Assembly (NCBI GenBank): GCA_024516035.1
Contig: CM044956.1
Span: 29,248,410 to 29,312,409, forward strand
From: Bactericera cockerelli
Lineage: Eukaryota > Arthropoda > Insecta > Hemiptera > Triozidae
Length of the DNA: 64,000 nt
Reading direction: 5' to 3'
The stretch's first letter is position 1, and each line of letters starts with the position of its first letter. The notes beneath the pieces are model-generated. The model worked only from the letters and a program-made list of their open reading frames with translations. It ran no database searches and was not told the DNA's origin. Shown piece by piece: positions 58,461-64,000 of this stretch. The translations under genes were made by a program, and so were the position numbers.

Positions 58461-59329
58461 CAAAAAAAAAATTCTGGAAGACTGTTCTTTTTTTACGAAT
58501 GCCATGTTATAGTCAAAATTCTCTCTGGGTTCTATTTCCTAATTTCATCTTCAATAATCTCAACTTCTGTTCTGGTATTCTTTGTCTTTGGGCAGCCTGC
58601 TGCTGGGCAGGAAGATGGCATTTCAGCATATCTCTCTCTTAATTACCTATATGTATAATAGATTTAGATTAATTAAGTCCACTAGGCTTAATTTATCTGC
58701 TGATTCTATGTATTATATTCTGTTTGTTTCATGTTTTTGTTTGTTACATATTTTTGCTTTCAATTCTTTTACCATGTAAATGGAAAAATATAAAACTGAA
58801 AAACACAAATTGTCTTCTATTTATTAATGTTAGCATTTCATCAACAGCTTTTCATCATTGTAGACCAAATTGCCTTGAAAAAGTATATTTTTCATCAAAT
58901 CCAAATTAATTTTAAAAATTTCCTGGCCCTACCTGTGAAATCACAATTTTCAAATTTTCCCGGGCAATGGCGGCGGTATGAAATTCAATATGGAGCCCCT
59001 TAATTATTAAGTAGGTATGCAATTTCCAAAACCTTGTAAAAATAAGCTTAATAAAATGCTCAGGGGGAGGAAGTAGTAAGCTTACAGAAGTGTTTCTAAA
59101 ATGTTAAGCCTTGTCAAAATAAGCTTTATAAAATGTTTGAATCTTGTCAAAATAAGTGTTTTTAAAATCTTTTTAAACACTTTCTGTGCCGTCTGGGCAA
59201 TTATATAATAATAATTCCGTGTCCGTGAGATAGGTATTGATACCTAAATCACGGTGGTGAGAGGATTATATGGACGCCCAAATCCAATGTCTAGGCTCCT
59301 TTCATGTCCATAGTATACAATTGATCACA

Positions 59330-59405
59330 AGCTAGATTACGACAGACCTTGGTTCCTTGACATTCGTATATAATATATTATATATGACTGCGTTCCGCCA
59401 GGTTT
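59330..59405 (-). repeat. decayed relative of the 56183 foldback
   Basis: ATTACGACAGACCTTGGTTC, CTTGACATTC, then ATATGACTGCGTTCCGCC matches the 3' half of the foldback core. Confidence 0.55.
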
Positions 59406-59409
59406 AAAG

Positions 59410-61105
59410 CAATAATCTTTTAGGGCGATCCGAATTTCGTTGAAACAAAATTCGATTTCGACGATTTTAAATTTATGCACAAAAATAGACCAAGTGCCAT
59501 GCGCGATCTCCAAAACATTAATCTCAGCGACTTCACTTTACCTCATCGGCAAGTTAACAGATGAAGAAATATAAAAAAAAATGAAGCTGGGAAGCAATGA
59601 CTGTACTAAGGTAAAAGAGAAAAAGGGATAGTTTAATGAGAATTAAAAATGAATTATTCTAGAGAATTTTTCGTAAATAATGTTTATGGTTGTTTGTTGA
59701 ACCCTGTTGAATAATCAAATTCGTTGTTTATTTCTATAGAGTAAAGATTATTATATTTAATTATTTGACAAATGATCAAACACCAAATACGCCTCAATTT
59801 CACATAATGAAGGTTTTTTTTTTTAAATTACCGCCACAATTTTGTTTATATTCTTGCCAATCCCTGAATTTGCAAAAAGTAAGCGTATTTCGAGCGAAAC
59901 GCTGATTTTGAGGTTAGGTGGTTCGTGTTTTTGGCAAAAATGAAGAATCGGGTATTAATGAGAAGATGATTTTTTGGACTGTAGAGCCAGATCTAAATAC
60001 TTGTATTTAGTTGTTAAGGTACTACACTATCCTGCAGTATTTGCACTTTTTCTTTATGATTTGAAGTTATTGAAAACATATTTGATAAAACAATCCAGGT
60101 AATATTTAATATCACCTTATCTTCAGGGTGGACCAAAAAATCTACACCCGTTAATGGTAGATTACTTATGATATTTCTAGCCCGGATCTGCAATCTGTAT
60201 TTTTGGCTTTGCCTTCGTAACTGCACAAAGTGATTTTTTGTACCTTTGTAAAAAAAAAAGTCCAACTTTGGCTTATTCTTTGGATCAGTGCTTTATTTCT
60301 GTTTAAAATGAGTCAATTCTGCAGAAAGACTACAAAATTTTGATACGTTTGGCTATGCCACTTTGTTTTTTACAGTTTGATTTATTGTCTTTTTTTTCAC
60401 TTGAACAGAAAAAAAACCCCTGATGCAACATTTTTACTCCATGCACCACATTTGTACAAACAAATTTTGGCATAAACAGTAGCAAGTTTGATTAATGTTG
60501 GCGCCCACCTCAAGGATGTTAAGAAATAATGTTAGCATGTGAAAGTTTGTGATGTTCTCAAACAGTTTTAACAATAAAAAATATAGGTTATCATAATAAT
60601 TTTCAAGTTCTGCGCCAGAATTTATTAAAAAACGTAAAAAGTTGAAAATTCCAGCAATCTAGCTAATATTTTGAAAATGGTACATCAGAATATGGTTGAA
60701 AATAGATCAAATTTAACCTTGTTTTGTCCTCGGTTGGATGACATTTTGAAAAATGTACATCATGATAAAGTTCCAGGGCAAAAACTTTTCAGACAGTTGG
60801 GACCCTTCTTTAAGGCAATACTTGAGAACAGTTGCAAATTTTAGACTTTTTAAATTTTTCATGGTATTGTACAGCAATTTTTCTTGGGGTCATCTTTCAT
60901 TAATTTTGTGCTAGCTCTTATCATTTCACCTAAACAATTTGGACACCAAAACAAAATTTTTGTATCTTCTATATTTCTCTTTTATACATACATAGAGATT
61001 TCTGACATATTGATATTTTCCCCATAAAGCCATGGCTAATTTTTTTTACAATATTGAAATGTGTACAACTTTCTATTACACATCACACAACATTTTATAT
61101 TCCAC
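59410..61105. other. gap with no recognised gene
   Basis: AT-rich. AGGGTGGACCAAAAAAT at about 60124 also occurs at about 1234 and may mark a shared repeat end. Confidence 0.35.
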
Positions 61106-61110
61106 TAAGA

Positions 61111-61398
61111 ATGCCACTATCTCAATGGTTAAGCACTTGCCATGCACAAATTCTGAGTTCCAATGTTCCATCACCCATGCTGACAAAAAAAATTGTTTTC
61201 TTAATTTGGTTACAGTTATTTGTAAGATACCTTTTGGTGCGCTTGGGTTGACACAGCACCTAATTTGGAAGTATTGTGTCACTTTTCGCCCATCAGAGGG
61301 GAGGCATACTATTGGATGGGCAACCACAAGGATCTACAGTAGTTCCTGTTTCATGGCTATGAAATGAAAGGCTGTGGCACAGTCATTAAAAAAAAAAA
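61111..61398 (+). mobile_element. tRNA-derived SINE, family A, copy 2
   Basis: Same layout as 663-968: a decayed tRNA head (CACTATCTCAATGGTTAAGC), the CATCAGAGGGGAGGCATACT body and an A tail. Confidence 0.85.
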
Positions 61399-61853
61399 CA
61401 AATATCTTGTAAATGATAAGAGAGTGGAATCTTTGAATTGATAATATCATTTTACATATTTTCACTAAACAAATTTTCATATTTCATTTGATAAACATAT
61501 TTTCAATTCTTTTAAAAATATCCTGGAATGTGTTAATTTCTGATAAAGCTTCCTCTGTAATAAAAAGTCATGTGATCTTCACACAAGTTTATTTCCTTGA
61601 CTTCTAATTTTTATTTTTTTCTGATGGGTCATTCATAATTATATGTCAAGACCATTTGTCAACAAACAAAAAATATTACAATATTCTGTATTTCCTACTT
61701 TGTGACATGTTTGGTTATTCATTGTCTTGTTTGTTTCAGATATTCTCTCCTGTTGGAAATTTTGACATTATGACTCAAAATGGTTTAATCTATATGACAG
61801 AGTTACCCAAGTCCATTACCTTGAATTTTCTGTAGAGCTATATTACCATCAAA

Positions 61854-63803
61854 ATGCAAGTTTCTGACCCAAACAATGTTAAAATTTACAACCTCAGTGC
61901 TGGGAAGTCTTTGCCTGAGGTAAGAAATTAGTGAAATGTTTTCTTTGTTACTCCAGATCCCCCAAAACACCAATTTGTGGTTACAAAAAGAAGAACACCC
62001 CACTCAAAAAAAGTACTAAAAGTTAAAATAAATGATATGACATTGAGAACACCTTTATCCCTCCTCTTTCTATTTCTCTGCACTCATATCTGCATTTATT
62101 CCTCTTCTGATATTTTTTTTTCTCCTTGCTAGTTCTCATCCCAAACTTGATTTATCTTTAAGTTTTACTTAAAGTATTCCTTAGGTAGAGAGCCACAAAA
62201 ATTGTAAAAGAAACTAAAATTAATATTCATTATTACATTATTACTTGTTGAACGACAATAAAAACTGGCGGTTGCACTGTAATTTTCTTGATTCAAACAA
62301 GTTATGGAAAACCATACTTCAACCGGCAGTTCAACAAGTAAAACTTAAAGATAAATCAAGTGTTCTCCTTTTTGTAACCAGGAAGTGGTGTTTTTGGGGG
62401 ACATCAGTACTTTCTATATATTTTTTTAAACCAGCAAAGGATGTTTGAGATGAAGTGCTTAGCGCCCTTTATTGGGTGTCAAAGTAAGTAAGTGAAGTCT
62501 TGTATGTTAAAGTGAAGAACAAATTAAAAACTAAACTAAGGATTCAAAGTGTGTGCATGTGGGTGTGTGTCTTATGTATTGGTGGGGTGTAGGTGTGTGT
62601 CTGATGTATTGGTGGTGTGTGTGTGGCTTGGTAAAACATGAACTGGTGGATTTAACACGCAATGGGCCCTGGCAATTCCTTTTTAATGTAGAGTTCAATT
62701 CTTCAATAAAAATTGCTTATTCTGAAAAACATATAAAACTTTTTGCTGGCTGAAAATACATTAACATGGAAACTATGTTTTCTGTCACCTTACTCTCTGC
62801 CACGCTATCTCTTTCTTTTATTGTATAGGGCGTTCTGCACACCTCGGCCGAGGTGTTTGATAGGTAGGTATTTACATATAAGAAAACACTAAACAAAAAA
62901 TAACTTCAATATTAATTTTTGCCACCAGAAATATTATTTTGGTACCTTAATAGTATTCGATAAGTATTTAATACATACTATCTGTACATTTTATCTTTAT
63001 GTAAGTATTATTTAAAAAATAAATAAATAGATTTGATTTTCATATAATTTCATAATTAAAATTCATCTTGTGAAATAAGTAAGTACTTAATTCATTAATG
63101 ATCTTGTTAGTACCACTCCTTAACCTTTGACGCCGGAATTAATTTGGCCGGGGGAAAAAATCGCAACCAACTTTTCTTTCATCCTGATGGTTTTCTAAGA
63201 CTTTTGGCGTTGGTTTCAGCTTTCTAGCTTTTACCGGTAAAAAGTTATGAATCCGTGTCGAAAACGACACACCGGGCTTTAAAGGAACAAGAATGTAGAA
63301 AATCATTACAATTTTCTTTAAAACTATATGTTAATAAGCATATTAGCTACCTCTATTAATTTTTCATTTTTTCATCGTAAAATAATCGACCAGGAAACAC
63401 AAGAAATAACTTGCCAAAGTCGGCAAAACTCCATGCGATGATGCACTCTCGAAATCTCAGCAACAAATGAAAATTTAGAAATGTAAACAAAACAATTCAA
63501 AAATCGCGCTGGATAGATTTGAAGATAAGAAGTCAAGGAACTGTTTCACACTGAAACGATAATGATACTGTATTCTAGTGAATAATTATTGAATGTCAAA
63601 GTACCTGTGTCGAAAACAACACGCTCGGCGTCAAAGGGTTAATACCAATTTAATAAAAATCCAATGCTCAAAAATATTATCACATGTTCAAGAAGATAAA
63701 CAAGAAATGATACTATCATTGTAGTGTGAATCATTTATTTTTTGTTCTCTATTTCAGTGGTTGTCAGAGAGAAAGAGAAGAAAATTACTCAAAACCAATG
63801 TTG
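61854..63803 (+). CDS. NOL10: nucleolar protein 10 homolog, first two coding exons
   Basis: Exon 1 (61854-61919, 22 codons) reads MQVSDPNN then VKIYNLSAGKSLPE; a GTAAGA donor follows. Exon 2 (63758-63803), after ATTTCAG, reads WLSERKRRKLLKTNV plus one base before GTATGT. Joined, they follow the NOL10/Enp2 N-terminus (MQVS, then a VKIYSL-SCGKSLPEWLS pattern and a basic stretch). In yeast and animals this WD40 protein acts in the nucleolus in 18S rRNA/40S maturation. The WD repeats and C-terminus lie beyond the right edge. The 1.8-kb intron is filled with non-autonomous elements. The upstream leader is not resolved; TTGTTTCAG at 61731-61739 may be a 5' UTR acceptor. Confidence 0.88.
61958..62402. 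mobile_element. diverged relative of the 15521 foldback
   Basis: It starts CCCCCAAAACACCAATTTGT and ends GTGGTGTTTTTGGGGG. The left arm is long (TTGAGAACACCTTTATCCC, TTTCTATTTCTCTGCACTC); the right arm is shortened, and about 75 bp are inserted near 62165-62240. Confidence 0.85.
62550..62632 (+). repeat. GT-rich minisatellite
   Basis: Two units of GTGTGTGTCTTATGTATTGG or a close variant, about 35 bp each. Confidence 0.75.
62765..62862 (+). repeat. CTCGGCCGAGG palindrome repeat, copy 2
   Basis: Matches 13712-13815 in reverse and contains the 16-bp palindrome CACCTCGGCCGAGGTG. Confidence 0.7.
63120..63642. mobile_element. piggyBac-like MITE 3 (TTAA target)
   Basis: TTAA on each side, with ends TTAACCTTTGACGCCG and TTAACCCTTTGACGCCG (right end reversed). 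Internal GTGTCGAAAACGACACACC and GTGTCGAAAACAACACGC form a subterminal repeat. 523 bp, no frame, in NOL10 intron 1. Confidence 0.88.
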
Positions 63804-64000
63804 GTATGTATTTTTGTAATGTAGGTATGCTTTGATCTAAAATGTAAATTTTACACAAAAATAAGCTGGTATGAACATCACACAACTATTAGTACTGAAA
63901 TGAAAATCAGGTAGTACAAAGTAAAAAAAAAGACAATGAAATGTAATAATTACAACCTCTCGAAAGAATATTAATATTTTTCATAGAATAGAATTGAACT

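Larger units (their letters stand above)
56475..59197. mobile_element. 2.7-kb element with CCCAGACGGCACA inverted termini
   Basis: The left CCCAGACGGCACAAAAGG and right (reversed) CCCAGACGGCACAGAAAG share a 13-bp perfect TIR. The subterminal zones (about 56510-56670 and 59025-59180) repeat CTTGTAAAAATAAGCTT-type motifs. No transposase frame. The interior holds several degenerate SINE D copies. It is related by termini to 42993-45939. Confidence 0.6.

Noticed and set aside
60014..60265. 83-aa minus-strand frame as a gene
   Set aside because: Protein-like at first sight but without a recognisable family, and its region shares GGTGGACCAAAAAAT with another repeat.

Overview
This window is eukaryotic nuclear DNA, AT-rich, with spliced genes (GT-AG introns of about 80 bp to 2.6 kb) in a dense bed of degenerate transposable elements. 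Gene content and repeat style (tRNA- and 5S-derived SINEs, TTAA-flanked MITEs, jockey-like LINE ends, a Penelope-like relic) suggest an arthropod, most likely an insect. The order cannot be fixed from sequence alone.

Four protein-coding genes can be supported. (1) Minus strand, 975-4295: three exons of a membrane-anchored protein resembling the conserved arthropod family with APD1-4-like DUF4792/DUF4793 ectodomains. It continues beyond the left edge and probably has an upstream exon. (2) Plus strand, 20443-27590: a complete five-exon homolog of protein asteroid (XPG-N/PIN nuclease fold), 897 aa once spliced. (3) Minus strand, 29321-32700: a complete three-exon homolog of M-phase phosphoprotein 6, 182 aa, convergent with asteroid. 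(4) Plus strand, 61854-63803: the first two coding exons of nucleolar protein 10, continuing past the right edge. Genes 3 and 4 both act in rRNA processing in other animals, but they are 29 kb apart and nothing suggests joint regulation.

Layout: 0-4.3 kb gene 1, with SINE A, a pogo-like MITE, a Penelope-like GIY-YIG relic and SINE C in its introns; 4.3-20.4 kb gene-free repeats (inverted-repeat complex at 6.1-7.0, family M at 7.3-11.6, tRNA-like SINEs at 12.7-14.9, a large foldback at 15.5-16.1, a GC-rich triplicated relic at 17.2-17.9); 20.4-27.6 kb asteroid with a dead LINE, a foldback and a 160-bp tandem array in its introns; 29.3-32.7 kb MPHOSPH6; 31.4-43 kb repeats (two TTAA MITEs, a LINE 3' end with a 51-bp minisatellite, a SINE cluster); 43-59 kb, two 2.7-2.9 kb segments bounded by CCCAGAC inverted termini, a 988-bp tandem duplication and a 5S-derived SINE; 61.8-64 kb the start of NOL10 with several non-autonomous elements in intron 1.

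No CRISPR, operon or prokaryotic feature is present. The most interesting material is in the mobile DNA: 5S-rRNA-derived SINEs, three unrelated TTAA-bounded elements, two repeat copies that act as each other's empty site for two SINE insertions, a pair of large CCCAGAC-terminal elements, and a GC-rich threefold relic that encodes a recurring peptide. Repeat identities are by eye, so boundaries are approximate unless a TIR or TSD is cited.
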